A stretch of DNA of 31,865 nt from DAIUCA01 sp964613675 (GCA_964613675.1 CAZTIH010000018.1:1-31865), one strand, 5' to 3'. Counted from the stretch's first letter, positions 1-9,587 are shown. Made by a program: numbers and translations. The notes: generated by a model not told the origin, from the sequence alone.

Positions 1-3000
1 TGACGGACTGGCAGCAAATGCGCGAAAAAGCCTTGTTATTGGCGACGGAATTAGCCAATGAACAGGAAGAAATTAAACGCTTTTTCAAATGGCTAGCGAC
101 CGATCACTTTACCTTTCTCGGATACCGCGAATACCGCCTAATTCAAACCCCTGACACGTTAGAATTGCTCACCAAGGCGGGCACAGGATTGGGACTGCTG
201 CGTGACGATAAAACCGAGGATTATCGTTCGCTTAGCTTTGCAGAATTGCCCGACTATCTGAAGCAGCTCGCCATTGCAGATCATGGGATTACGCTCTCGA
301 AGTCGGGGGCACGTTCACCAATTCATCGTCCTGTTTATTTAGATTACATTGGCGTCAAACAACACAATAAACAGGGTGAAGTGATCGGAGAATGCCGCTT
401 TCTAGGGCTTTACACGGCCAGTGCTTACCGCCAAGCCCCGGCAACGATTCCCGTCATTCGTCGCAAGGTCGAATATGCTTTTGAACAGGCCCAATTTCCT
501 TTGCATGGCCATGCTCACCGCGCTTTGGCCCATCTGATCGAAAATTTCCCTCGGGACGAACTCTTTCAGATGCCGGCCCACCAGTTTTTCGACATGGTGA
601 TGGGAATTTTAGCCCTACGCGAACGCCAGTTGCTCAAGGCATTTGTGTATATCGATCAATTTGAACGGTTTATTTCGTGTTTAATTTACATCCCCCGCGA
701 CCGTTACAACACGCAATTACGCGAGCAATTCGCTCAAATTTTACTCACGATCTTTGACGGATATGAAGTCACATTTAACACGCAATTTTCGGATTCCGTA
801 TTAGCTCGTTTGCATTTGCATTTACGGGTTACGCCCGGGAAAATTCCCACTTGGTCAATTCACGAAATTGAGACGGCATTACGCGCCCAAATGCTCTCGT
901 GGGAAGACCAATTTTGCCATGCGCTGCTCACGACCGAAGGCGAAGTCAAAGGCAATGAACTCTTCCACCGTTATCATCGCGCGCTAAACCCCGCTTATCG
1001 ACAGGATTTCTCGGCAAAACAAGCGGTGGGGGATGTGTTACGCCTCTCGGAACTCAGCGATCAACAGCCCCTCATTCCGCATTTTTATCAACTACTCGAA
1101 GACCCCAAAAATCTCGTTCGTTTGAAACTCTATTGCCATCACGCCGTACTTCCTCTCGCAGAGGTTTTACCGCTTTTGGAGTCCCTCGAATTAAAGGCAT
1201 TCGATGCCAATTCTTACGCCATCGAATTAACCCCTTCGTGTAAACAGTGGATTTTAAGCATTACCTTGCAAGCGAATAAAATCGTCGCATTCGATCGCCA
1301 TCGCGAAGCGTTACAAGACGCCTTACTCGCACTCCTCAGGGGATACACCGAATGCGACGGATTTAACGGGTTAATTTTGAATGCAGGACTAGGCTGGCGG
1401 GCGATTAGTGCGTTGCGTGCAATGAGCCATTATTTGCGCCAAATTCCCGTCAAATATAGCCAACCGTATCTGCAAACCACCCTCAATACCCACGGCCCCC
1501 TCGCCGCCCAATTATTCGCCCTATTCAACGCCCGATTTCATCCCGATCACGACGATGTCGCTCAAGTGACGGTGTTAACGGCAGAAATCGAATTCGCGAT
1601 CAATCAAGTCAAAAGTCTCGATGAAGATCGCATTTTACGGGCATTTCTCGCCCTTATTTTGGCCATCACGCGCACCAACTATTTTCAGACGACTGCCGCC
1701 AAACATCCCAAGCCCTACATCACTTTCAAGATCGAATCGCAGAAAATGCCCGATCTTCCCCAACCGATTCCGTTATTTGAAATCTTTGTCGATGCGCCTT
1801 ATGTCGAGGCGATCCATTTGCGGGGCGGTAAAGTGGCACGGGGCGGGTTGCGATGGTCGGATCGACGAGAGGATTTTCGCACGGAAGTTTTGGGGCTAAT
1901 GAAAGCGCAGATGGTCAAAAATGCGGTCATCGTACCGACTGGGGCGAAGGGAGGGTTTATCGTTAAACAGCCTCCCAACGACCCGCAGTCCCTACGATCC
2001 GAAGCGATCCGTTGTTATGAGACCTTTATTCGCGGTCTATTAGAGGTAACAGACAATCTCATCGATGGCCAATATATCCCCCCCCCCGCAGTACGCTGCC
2101 ACGATGATGTAGACGCTTACTTAGTTGTCGCGGCCGATAAAGGGACGGCGACTTTTTCAGACATCGCCAATGCCATTTCAGAAGAATACGGCTTCTGGTT
2201 AGGAGATGCGTTCGCGTCGGGAGGCAGTCAAGGCTACGACCACAAACGCATGGGCATTACCGCTAAAGGTGCGTGGGAATCGGTGCGGCGCCACTTCCGA
2301 CAGTTAGGTCGCGACATTCAACAACGCGATGAAATCACCGTCGTCGGGGTGGGGGACATGAGCGGCGACGTCTTTGGTAACGCGATGTTGTGTTCCCGCA
2401 AAATCAAGCTGGTCGCGGCATTTGATCACCGCCATATCTTCATCGACCCCCAGCCCGACCCCCTCACCAGTTACGCCGAACGCGAACGGCTATTTGCGCT
2501 CCCCAGCTCCAGTTGGGCGCTGTACGATCCGCAAAAACTCTCGGTGGGCGGGGGAGTTTATGCACGCCAGCTCAAAACCATCGCATTGTCAGCCGAAGCT
2601 AAAGCGGTACTGTCCATCAACCGTACCCATCTCACTCCCGACGAACTCATCAGCGCTATTCTGAAAGCCCCTGTAGATCTGCTCTGGAATGGTGGCATCG
2701 GTACCTATGTGAAAGCCCGTCACGAGTCGCACAGCCAAGTCGGTGACCGCGCCAATGATGGGGTACGGGTGAACGGGGCGGAACTCCGATGTATTGCGGT
2801 AGGCGAGGGAGGCAATTTGGGCTTTACACAGGCGGGACGCATTGAATTTGCCGGGCAAGGGGGGCGTATTTTTACCGATGCCATCGACAATGCGGCGGGC
2901 GTGAACTGTTCTGATCACGAGGTCAATCTCAAAATTTTGTTAAATCAAGTCGTCGCTAACGGTGACCTCACACTTAAGCAACGCAATCAACGATTGTCTG

Positions 3001-3926
3001 AAATGACGGACGCCGTAACCGAACGGGTATTACGCCAAAATTATCTGCAACCCCAAGCATTAATGCGGGCGTTATTTCAGATGCCCCGATCTCTTGAGGA
3101 ATATCGACAGGTAATTCCTTTATTGGAAAAGGAAGGCGGTTTGAATCGGAAACTCGAAGGATTACCGAGTGATGCCGAACTCGCTCAACGTCAACAGCTT
3201 TATGGGCCTGAACTTGCGATTTTATTGGCCTACACCAAAAATTTTCTCAACCGTCATCTTCTGAAGAGCGATCTACGCGATGACCCTTTTTGGCAAACCG
3301 AACTCCAGCAGTACTTTCCCGAAGCACTTCTGCAATTTGAAGCAGTAATGCAAAAACATCCGTTAAAACATGAGATTACTGCGACTTACACCGCAAATAG
3401 CTTGGTGAATCGCATGGGAATTCCCTTTATCTTCAGAATGCAACGATTGACGGGGGCGAGTTACGCACAGATCGCGAAGGCTTACACCGCCGCCCGAGAA
3501 CTCTTCGCCATGCGGTCGATTTGGCGACAAATCGAGGCCCTCGACGACTTTGTCCCCGCTGACACCTTGACTGAACTGCATTTAGCAACGGTGGCGTTGC
3601 TCGAACGGGTCACGCGCTATCTTCTCAAGCAGTCTCGTCAATCCACCATTCACGAGCAGATTGAGCAGTATCAGGCGCCGCTTGCGGAAATTGTGGGGCA
3701 CTGTCCCGACCTCCTCGATGACATCACGCGCAAATCCAGCGATACCCAAGCGATTCATTGGCAACACAGTGGCGTTCCTCCAACTTTAGCGGCCAAAATT
3801 GCCACCTTTGCCTTTCTGGATCATGGACTTGCGATTGTCGATTTAGCCCACCGCCATCGACTATCTCCCTCCGAAAGTGCCACCCTATTTTTTGAGATTC
3901 ACGCCAAATTACGCTTAACAAGTTAA
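1..3926 (+). CDS. gdhB: NAD-specific glutamate dehydrogenase, large (about 1,600-residue) type, 5' end cut by window
   Basis: Oxidatively deaminates glutamate to 2-oxoglutarate and ammonia with NAD+, in the cytoplasm. The reading frame is open from base 3, so the gene starts left of the window; about 1,307 codons are present, and I infer about 300 N-terminal residues are missing from the usual length of roughly 1,600. The N-terminal regulatory part begins with the family-typical FFKWLATDHFTFLGYREY near base 81. The catalytic core is clear: KVARGGLRWSDRREDFRTE near 1830-1885, PTGAKGGFIVK near 1936-1968, and the dinucleotide-binding region GVGDMSGDVFGNAM near 2347-2390. DLLWNGGIGTY (about 2677) and VGEGGNLGFTQ (about 2800) follow. 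A run of nine C near 2080 encodes proline codons and stays in frame. It lies 151 bases upstream of pilB on the same strand and has no functional link to pili. The family is certain; the symbol follows Pseudomonas usage. Confidence 0.96.
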   Translation, partial: TDWQQMREKALLLATELANEQEEIKRFFKWLATDHFTFLGYREYRLIQTPDTLELLTKAGTGLGLLRDDKTEDYRSLSFAELPDYLKQLAIADHGITLSKSGARSPIHRPVYLDYIGVKQHNKQGEVIGECRFLGLYTASAYRQAPATIPVIRRKVEYAFEQAQFPLHGHAHRALAHLIENFPRDELFQMPAHQFFDMVMGILALRERQLLKAFVYIDQFERFISCLIYIPRDRYNTQLREQFAQILLTIFDGYEVTFNTQFSDSVLARLHLHLRVTPGKIPTWSIHEIETALRAQMLSWEDQFCHALLTTEGEVKGNELFHRYHRALNPAYRQDFSAKQAVGDVLRLSELSDQQPLIPHFYQLLEDPKNLVRLKLYCHHAVLPLAEVLPLLESLELKAFDANSYAIELTPSCKQWILSITLQANKIVAFDRHREALQDALLALLRGYTECDGFNGLILNAGLGWRAISALRAMSHYLRQIPVKYSQPYLQTTLNTHGPLAAQLFALFNARFHPDHDDVAQVTVLTAEIEFAINQVKSLDEDRILRAFLALILAITRTNYFQTTAAKHPKPYITFKIESQKMPDLPQPIPLFEIFVDAPYVEAIHLRGGKVARGGLRWSDRREDFRTEVLGLMKAQMVKNAVIVPTGAKGGFIVKQPPNDPQSLRSEAIRCYETFIRGLLEVTDNLIDGQYIPPPAVRCHDDVDAYLVVAADKGTATFSDIANAISEEYGFWLGDAFASGGSQGYDHKRMGITAKGAWESVRRHFRQLGRDIQQRDEITVVGVGDMSGDVFGNAMLCSRKIKLVAAFDHRHIFIDPQPDPLTSYAERERLFALPSSSWALYDPQKLSVGGGVYARQLKTIALSAEAKAVLSINRTHLTPDELISAILKAPVDLLWNGGIGTYVKARHESHSQVGDRANDGVRVNGAELRCIAVGEGGNLGFTQAGRIEFAGQGGRIFTDAIDNAAGVNCSDHEVNLKILLNQVVANGDLTLKQRNQRLSEMTDAVTERVLRQNYLQPQALMRALFQMPRSLEEYRQVIPLLEKEGGLNRKLEGLPSDAELAQRQQLYGPELAILLAYTKNFLNRHLLKSDLRDDPFWQTELQQYFPEALLQFEAVMQKHPLKHEITATYTANSLVNRMGIPFIFRMQRLTGASYAQIAKAYTAARELFAMRSIWRQIEALDDFVPADTLTELHLATVALLERVTRYLLKQSRQSTIHEQIEQYQAPLAEIVGHCPDLLDDITRKSSDTQAIHWQHSGVPPTLAAKIATFAFLDHGLAIVDLAHRHRLSPSESATLFFEIHAKLRLTS

Positions 3927-4077
3927 AATGCGTGTTTCTGTGTCCCGAAACCGTAGCGAATTGGCGATAAATTTGCGCCCTGGCACTCCCCTCTTAATCC
4001 ACCACGGCTGCAAACTCGGGCGTCGAATCGGCTATCTTTTCTGCTCTCAACTCTTTACTTGACGGATTTCAATTGCT
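3927..4077. other. Intergenic gap between gdhB and pilB
   Basis: A 151-base gap that should hold the end of the gdhB transcript and any promoter of pilBCD. I see no strong hairpin with a T tract and no convincing sigma-70 pair. A TTGACG at about 4059 is too close to the pilB start to serve as its -35 element. No RNA gene is recognised. Confidence 0.5.
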
Positions 4078-5817
4078 ATGGCAACGCCTCCTAGTCCCCC
4101 TCGCCTTATGTTGGCCGGCTTGGCCCGCGCCCTTGTGAATCAGGGTCTTCTCAAGGAAGAGGACGCCCTCAAAGCCGTCGAACAGGCCAATAAAGACAAA
4201 GTTTCATTGGCCAGTTTTCTGGTCGAAAAGAAACTGGCTTCGGCTAAAGACATCGCTCATACCTCTGCTGAAGCGTTCGGACATCCGTTAATCGATGTCT
4301 CCCAAGTCGATTTGGAAAATGCGCCGATTAAAGTCGTCAGCGAAGATTTAATTAAAAAACATCGCGCACTCCCAATCATGAAGCGGGGCCGCACTTTATT
4401 CGTCGCGATTTCTGATCCCACCAATATGCGGGCATTGGATGATATTAAGTTCAATGCCAGTGGCGCGGGGGTAGCGGCTGTCGAACCCGTCATCGCCCTT
4501 GAAAGCGTCCTCACCTCCGACTTCATCGACAAAATTCTCACCGGTCCGGGCGATATGACCATCGAGGAGGATGATACGTTGGGTGATTTGGAGATCACTT
4601 CCGGCGGAGAAGAAGGGAACAAGCAGAGTGGCACGGTTATTGGTGATGGAGTTGACGAAGCGCCTATCGTGAAATTTGTCAATGGGATGTTGATGAAAGC
4701 GATCAGTCAAGGCGCCTCAGATTTGCATTTTGAACCCTATGAGAAAATGTATCGCGTGCGCTTCAGACAGGATGGTGTGCTATCAGAAATCGCTAAACCG
4801 CCGGTGGCGATGGCGGGACGCATCTCTGCACGTCTGAAAGTCATGGCCTCGATGGATATTGCCGAACGACGAGTGCCTCAAGACGGACGGATTAAGCTGC
4901 ATTTGTCTAAAAAACGCGCCATCGACTTCCGCGTCAACTCACTGCCAACCCTGTTTGGTGAAAAGGTCGTGTTGCGGATTCTCGATCCCAGTTCTGCTTC
5001 GTTGGGAATTGATATGCTGGGATACGAACCTATCCAAAAAGAACGCTACCTATCGGCATTGCATCGGCCTCAAGGGATGATTCTAGTGACGGGGCCGACG
5101 GGTTCAGGCAAAACCGTGTCGCTTTATACGGGCCTCAACATTCTGAATACCGAAGATGTCAACATTTCGACGGCGGAAGATCCTGTTGAAATCAACTTGC
5201 CAGGCATCAATCAGGTCAACGTCAACCCCAAAACCGGGATGACCTTCGCAAACGCCCTCAAAGCCTTTTTACGACAAGATCCAGACGTCATCATGGTGGG
5301 GGAGATTCGTGACTTAGAAACGGCGGAAATTGCCATTAAAGCGGCCCAAACGGGTCACATGGTGATGTCCACGCTCCACACCAACAGTGCGCCGCAGACG
5401 CTCACTCGTCTTCTGAATATGGGGGTAGCGGCGTACAACATTGCGTCGAGTGTGTCGCTCATCATCGCGCAACGTCTGGCGAGAAGACTGTGTGCTAACT
5501 GCAAGGAAGTCGCCGATATTCCCAAAGAAGAGTTGATTAAACAGGGATTTTTGCCAAGTGAGGTGGATACGCTGGTGGTGTACAAGCCCGTCGGCTGCGA
5601 CCAGTGCAAGGGGGGATATAAGGGACGTTTGGGGATTTACGAGGTGATGCCCATCTCTGACGGCATTGGGCGGCTCATTATGGCTGGCGGCAACGCGATC
5701 CAGATTGCCGACTTAGCGCAACAGGAAGGTATTAACAGCATTCGCCAATCGGGTTTGAATAAAATCCGTATGGGCTTGACTAGTCTTGAAGAAATTAACC
5801 GCGTCACGAAGGAATAA
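4078..5817 (+). CDS. pilB: Type IV pilus assembly (extension) ATPase PilB
   Basis: Cytoplasmic hexameric ATPase of the GspE/PilB family that powers addition of pilin subunits at the inner membrane. The 579 residues match the family's usual length. An N-terminal MshEN-type domain covers about residues 10-150 and an acidic linker about 160-190. The Walker A motif GPTGSGKT is at 339-346, the Walker B region DPDVIMVGEIRDLETAE begins at 401, and the His box STLHTN is at 431-436. Two cysteine pairs (472/475 and 507/510) form the zinc-binding element typical of PilB rather than of the retraction ATPase PilT. The ATG at 4078 is the first in frame and no strong ribosome binding site precedes it. The stop is 4 bases before pilC, so pilB, pilC and pilD are one operon. 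Confidence 0.97.
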   Translation: MATPPSPPRLMLAGLARALVNQGLLKEEDALKAVEQANKDKVSLASFLVEKKLASAKDIAHTSAEAFGHPLIDVSQVDLENAPIKVVSEDLIKKHRALPIMKRGRTLFVAISDPTNMRALDDIKFNASGAGVAAVEPVIALESVLTSDFIDKILTGPGDMTIEEDDTLGDLEITSGGEEGNKQSGTVIGDGVDEAPIVKFVNGMLMKAISQGASDLHFEPYEKMYRVRFRQDGVLSEIAKPPVAMAGRISARLKVMASMDIAERRVPQDGRIKLHLSKKRAIDFRVNSLPTLFGEKVVLRILDPSSASLGIDMLGYEPIQKERYLSALHRPQGMILVTGPTGSGKTVSLYTGLNILNTEDVNISTAEDPVEINLPGINQVNVNPKTGMTFANALKAFLRQDPDVIMVGEIRDLETAEIAIKAAQTGHMVMSTLHTNSAPQTLTRLLNMGVAAYNIASSVSLIIAQRLARRLCANCKEVADIPKEELIKQGFLPSEVDTLVVYKPVGCDQCKGGYKGRLGIYEVMPISDGIGRLIMAGGNAIQIADLAQQEGINSIRQSGLNKIRMGLTSLEEINRVTKE

Positions 5818-5821
5818 TCCC

Positions 5822-7057
5822 ATGGCTAAAGCAGCAGCACTCGTAAAGCGTAAAGACGACATTACATTTAATTGGCAGGGCACTGACCGCAATGGCAAGC
5901 GGGTTAAAGGTGAACTGCGCGGCGCTAACCCGATGTTAGTCAAGGCGGAATTACGCCGTCAGGGTATCACCCCGCACAAGGTCAATAAGAAACCCGAACC
6001 CTTGTTTGGCGGCGGCGGCGGCAGTGTTTCCGCAAAAGACATCATGATTTTCACGCGCCAGCTCTGCACGATGTTGAGTTCGGGGATTGCCATCGTGCAG
6101 GCGGTCGATATGGTCGGAAATAGTGTTAAGAAACCGCCGCTGAAAAAACTGATCTTGAGCATCAAGAACGATCTGGAGAGCGGGATTCGGCTTGCAGACT
6201 GTCTCGCAAAGCATCCGGTGTATTTCGATAACCTGTACATCAGCCTAGTTCGTGCGGGGGAGGAGGCTGGGGTACTGGAGATTTTGCTCAACAAAATCGC
6301 GGGTTATCTCGAACGTTCTGAAGCGATCAAATCCAAATTGAAGAAAGCGCTTATCTATCCAATGGTGGTGATGTTTGTGGCCTTCATCTGTACGGCCTTC
6401 ATCATGATTTTCGTGATTCCGCAATTTGAGAGCTTATTCCGAGGATTTGGCGCCGATTTGCCCGCATTTACCGTATTTGTGCTCGATTTATCCAAAATCT
6501 TTGTGGGCTACTGGTGGGCAATCTTTGGCGGCATCATCGCTCCCATCGTGGCCCATGTTCAGCTCGTTAAGCGAGTTCCTGCCTATCGCCAGACCATAGA
6601 TAAACTCACCTTAAAGATTCCGCTCTTCGGTGAAATTGCTGCATTGGGTGCGAATGCCCGCTTCGCTCGAACTCTCGCCACGATGTTTGATGGGGGGGTT
6701 CCGCTGGTCGATGCGATGACCTCTGTTGCAGGGGCCACGGGAAACTATGTGTACGAAAAAGCGGTGCTCGACATGCGAGATAATGTGTCGGTCGGTCAAC
6801 AACTTAACTTCGCGATGCGCCAAACTAGTTTGTTCCCCGATATGGTGATTCAAATGATCGCGATTGGCGAAGAAGCGGGTTCACTGGGAGCGATGTTGTC
6901 GAAGGTCGCGGATTTTTACGAGGAAGAATTGGAAGCTATGGTCGATACCTTGACGACGCTTCTCGAACCACTCGTGATGTGCGTTCTGGCGGTCATTGTG
7001 GGCGGGCTGGTTATCGCGATGTATCTGCCAATCTTCAAACTTGCAGCGGCGGTGTAA
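5822..7057 (+). CDS. pilC: Type IV pilus inner-membrane platform protein PilC
   Basis: Polytopic inner-membrane protein of the GspF/PilC family that couples the PilB ATPase to the growing pilus. The start at 5822 (MAKAAALVKRK) is chosen because AAGGA lies 8 bases upstream and the gene then begins 4 bases after the pilB stop; the product is 411 residues. Two homologous T2SSF domains are visible. The first contains FTRQLCTMLSSGI and RAGEEAGVLE, followed by a membrane segment rich in V, F and I (KKALIYPMVVMFVAFICTAF). The second contains NARFARTLATMFDGGVPL and IAIGEEAGSLG, and ends in another long hydrophobic segment (LEPLVMCVLAVIVGGLVIAM). Cytoplasmic helical domains alternate with membrane spans as expected. 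It stops 4 bases before the pilD start. Confidence 0.97.
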   Translation: MAKAAALVKRKDDITFNWQGTDRNGKRVKGELRGANPMLVKAELRRQGITPHKVNKKPEPLFGGGGGSVSAKDIMIFTRQLCTMLSSGIAIVQAVDMVGNSVKKPPLKKLILSIKNDLESGIRLADCLAKHPVYFDNLYISLVRAGEEAGVLEILLNKIAGYLERSEAIKSKLKKALIYPMVVMFVAFICTAFIMIFVIPQFESLFRGFGADLPAFTVFVLDLSKIFVGYWWAIFGGIIAPIVAHVQLVKRVPAYRQTIDKLTLKIPLFGEIAALGANARFARTLATMFDGGVPLVDAMTSVAGATGNYVYEKAVLDMRDNVSVGQQLNFAMRQTSLFPDMVIQMIAIGEEAGSLGAMLSKVADFYEEELEAMVDTLTTLLEPLVMCVLAVIVGGLVIAMYLPIFKLAAAV

Positions 7058-7061
7058 TTAC

Positions 7062-7913
7062 GTGCCAATTCTCGAATTATTCCAACAAGCGCCGTGGAGC
7101 TTTACCGCCACGGCTTTTTTATTGGGTTTGTGCATAGGTAGCTTTCTAAATGTCGTGATTTACCGCTTACCGATCATGATGAAACGGGAATGGGAGCAGC
7201 AATGTGCAGAATTACGCGAAGAATCCTTACCTGAACGGCCCCCATTTAATCTCATTACGCCCAATTCGCGCTGCCCAACCTGTGAAAAACCGATCCGTCC
7301 GTGGGAAAATATTCCCGTTTTGAGTTATTTATTCTTACGTGGACGCTGTAGCTGCCGCGAAAAAGCGATTTCTATTGAATATCCGTTAGTCGAATTATTT
7401 ACAGGCATTGCATCGGCTGTCATTGCTTGGCACTTTGGATTTGGCAATCAAGCGATTTTTGCACTTTTCCTGACCTGGGCCTTGATTGCATTAAGCGTAA
7501 TCGACTTCCATCACTTTTTATTACCTGACGATATTACTCAGCCTTTTCTATGGCTTGGCTTGCTATTGGGATTATTTGGCGTTTTCGTGGATTTAGAAAC
7601 CGCCGTGATTGGGGCGATTGCGGGGTATTTATCGTTGTGGTCGGTGTATTGGGCGTTCAAATTAGTGACGGGAAAGGAGGGAATGGGATATGGCGACTTC
7701 AAATTACTTGCATTACTGGGTGCGTGGTTAGGATGGCAGGCCTTACCCACGATCATTATTTTATCTTCAATGGTCGGTGCGGTAATCGGTATTTTACTCG
7801 TACTTCTTAAACGCCAAGAAAGTAGTCACCCCCTTCCTTTTGGTCCTTTTTTAGCGGCGGCAGGGTGGTTATCCTTACTGGGTGGCGGTGATTGGCTGAA
7901 TTTGTTTCCGTAA
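7062..7913 (+). CDS. pilD: Prepilin peptidase and N-methyltransferase PilD
   Basis: Inner-membrane aspartic protease that cleaves the leader peptide of type IV prepilins and pseudopilins and methylates the new N-terminal residue. I choose the GTG start at 7062, 4 bases after pilC; an upstream in-frame start would lie inside pilC. This gives 283 residues. The N-terminal membrane segment LLGLCIGSFLNVVIYRLP is followed by the cytoplasmic methylase domain with two cysteine pairs (71/74 and 96/98). Several hydrophobic spans then carry the catalytic aspartates, Asp148 in VIDFHHFLLPDDI and Asp214 in GMGYGDFK (the GxGD motif). It is the last pil gene here. No pilin gene lies nearby, so its substrates are encoded elsewhere. 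Confidence 0.96.
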   Translation: MPILELFQQAPWSFTATAFLLGLCIGSFLNVVIYRLPIMMKREWEQQCAELREESLPERPPFNLITPNSRCPTCEKPIRPWENIPVLSYLFLRGRCSCREKAISIEYPLVELFTGIASAVIAWHFGFGNQAIFALFLTWALIALSVIDFHHFLLPDDITQPFLWLGLLLGLFGVFVDLETAVIGAIAGYLSLWSVYWAFKLVTGKEGMGYGDFKLLALLGAWLGWQALPTIIILSSMVGAVIGILLVLLKRQESSHPLPFGPFLAAAGWLSLLGGGDWLNLFP

Positions 7914-7936
7914 TTTCTTGAGGACGATTTCCCCCG

Positions 7937-8959
7937 ATGAAATTTATCGACATCTTCGCGGGCATTGGGGGGTTTCGACTTGCCTTTGAAGCCGCGAATT
8001 TTACCTGTGTGTTCTCGTCCGAATGGGATGTGTACGCCCAAAAAACCTACGCAAACCATTTTGGTGATCTCCCCGAAGGCGACATTACCCGCATTCCTAG
8101 CAATGCGATCCCCGACTTCGAGGTGCTATGTGCGGGATTTCCTTGTCAGCCCTTTAGTCACATCGGTCGTCGTGAAGGGTTTGCCCACCCCACCCAAGGG
8201 ACTTTATTCCATGAAATCGTGCGTATTTTGGTAGATAAGCGCCCTATCGCGTTTTTGCTGGAAAACGTGGAAGGACTCGTTCATCACGACCACGGACGCA
8301 CTTTTCGCATTATTTTAGACAGTCTGGCGATTTCTGAGAATGGCGTCCCCTCATTCGCTTCTTCGGGGGAAACGCTGCGTTATCACTTATTTTGGGACTT
8401 GCTCAATGCACGGGATTACGGACTACCTCAGTCGCGAAATCGCCTCTATCTCGTGGGATTTTACGAGGAAAAGTTCGCCAATCCCCCGAATTTCCGTTTT
8501 CCAACGGCTTTTCCTTACCGCGTTCCAGTAGGTTCCATTATCGAAACCGATCAACGGGGTTACGCCATCTCCCAGCATCTGCAACACACTTATCTCTTCA
8601 AACGCGACGATGGCCGTCCCCAGATTGTCGATCCGAACAGTCGGGAACAGGCGAAAACCTTGGTCTCGACTTACCATAAAATTCAACGCCTTACCGGTAC
8701 TTTTGTCCGAGACGAAGGCTGTGAAACGGGATTACGGCTGCTCACCGAAAACGAATGCAAGAGGCTAATGGGGTTCCCGCCCGATTTCACTTTCCCCGTT
8801 TCACGCACCCAGATGTATCGTCAATTGGGCAATTCCGTCGCCGTCCCCGTCGTACAAGCGATTGCTACCGAAATGCGTCGCGTGTTGGTCGACTCTCGCT
8901 TCACTCCGTGCCAAACCCGCGAAAAATCCCGTAAAGTTTCCCAACTTCACCTCAATTAA
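7937..8959 (+). CDS. Solitary C5-cytosine DNA methyltransferase (Dcm/HhaI-type fold)
   Basis: Transfers a methyl group from S-adenosylmethionine to carbon 5 of cytosine in a specific DNA sequence. The 340-residue protein has the ordered family motifs: I, FAGIGGF (7-13); IV, PCQPFS with catalytic Cys70; VI, ENV (109-111); VIII, QSRNRLYLVGF (165-175); IX, RLLTENECKRLMGFP (267-281); X, QLGNSVAVPVV (296-306). The region of about residues 185-262 is the target-recognition domain; I cannot predict its target. A ribosome binding site (TTGAGGA) precedes the ATG. The gene starts 23 bases after pilD and ends 7 bases before coaE, so it is embedded in a housekeeping operon. No restriction endonuclease, Vsr nuclease or controller gene lies beside it, which suggests an orphan regulatory or protective methylase or the remnant of a restriction system. 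Intact by inspection. Confidence 0.95.
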   Translation: MKFIDIFAGIGGFRLAFEAANFTCVFSSEWDVYAQKTYANHFGDLPEGDITRIPSNAIPDFEVLCAGFPCQPFSHIGRREGFAHPTQGTLFHEIVRILVDKRPIAFLLENVEGLVHHDHGRTFRIILDSLAISENGVPSFASSGETLRYHLFWDLLNARDYGLPQSRNRLYLVGFYEEKFANPPNFRFPTAFPYRVPVGSIIETDQRGYAISQHLQHTYLFKRDDGRPQIVDPNSREQAKTLVSTYHKIQRLTGTFVRDEGCETGLRLLTENECKRLMGFPPDFTFPVSRTQMYRQLGNSVAVPVVQAIATEMRRVLVDSRFTPCQTREKSRKVSQLHLN

Positions 8960-8966
8960 CGAATTT

Positions 8967-9587
8967 ATGTCGCGATTTACGCCCTTTGTCGTGGGCTTAA
9001 CCGGCGGGATCGCCAGCGGGAAAACCACTGTCACCGACACCTTTGCCTCCCTCGATGTCCCGATTCTCGATACCGACCTCATCGCCCGCGAACTCGTTGC
9101 CCCCCACCAACCCGTACTGCTCGAAATCGCCCGCGTGTGGCCCGATTGTGTAGCCGATGGCGTTTTGAACCGCGCAAAATTGCGTGAACGGGTTTTCAAC
9201 GACAAAACCGCTCGTCAAACCCTTGAAGCCTGGTTACATCCCCGCATTTTTCAGACCGTCACCACACGCTTACAGACGCTATCCACGCCCTACGCTGTCG
9301 TCGCCGTCCCTCTCCTTGCCGAAAGCGGCCGACAGGCTTTTTACGACCGCATCGCCGTCGTCGATGTAGAAGAGTCATTGCAAATCAATCGGTTACGTGC
9401 ACGTGATGGGACTTCTGAAGCTCTCGCTCAGGCGATTTTAGCCGCCCAAGCCACGCGCTCCGAACGGTTGCAGATCGCCGATGACGTCATTGATAACGGA
9501 TCAGATCTCGCCTATCTGAAATGGCAGGTCGTGACCCTAGATCAGCACTACCGCCGTTTAGCCGTAAATGCGAACGCCGCCGCGTAA
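8967..9587 (+). CDS. coaE: Dephospho-CoA kinase
   Basis: Catalyses the last step of coenzyme A synthesis, phosphorylating the 3'-hydroxyl of dephospho-CoA with ATP in the cytoplasm. The start at 8967 (MSRFTPFVVGLTGG) gives 206 residues, the same length as the E. coli enzyme; longer readings run back into the methyltransferase gene. The P-loop GGIASGKT is at residues 13-20, followed by the conserved DTDLIAREL and, later, VAVPLLAESG, the CoaE-type substrate-binding region. Linkage of pilD and coaE is standard in gammaproteobacteria, but here a DNA methyltransferase separates them, and zapD and yacG, which often follow coaE, are missing. Its last 40 bases overlap the 3' end of the opposite-strand mutT-like gene, so the two transcripts converge with no terminator between them. 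Confidence 0.96.
   Translation: MSRFTPFVVGLTGGIASGKTTVTDTFASLDVPILDTDLIARELVAPHQPVLLEIARVWPDCVADGVLNRAKLRERVFNDKTARQTLEAWLHPRIFQTVTTRLQTLSTPYAVVAVPLLAESGRQAFYDRIAVVDVEESLQINRLRARDGTSEALAQAILAAQATRSERLQIADDVIDNGSDLAYLKWQVVTLDQHYRRLAVNANAAA

Noticed and set aside
2072..2090. Run of nine C in gdhB as a possible phase-variable or error-prone tract
   Set aside because: The frame is uninterrupted on both sides and the prolines fit the family; nothing suggests a switch.
3981..3996. TGGCAC near 3981, like the -24 half of a sigma-54 promoter before pilB
   Set aside because: The -12 position has TCTT instead of the required GC element (TTGC) at the right spacing.
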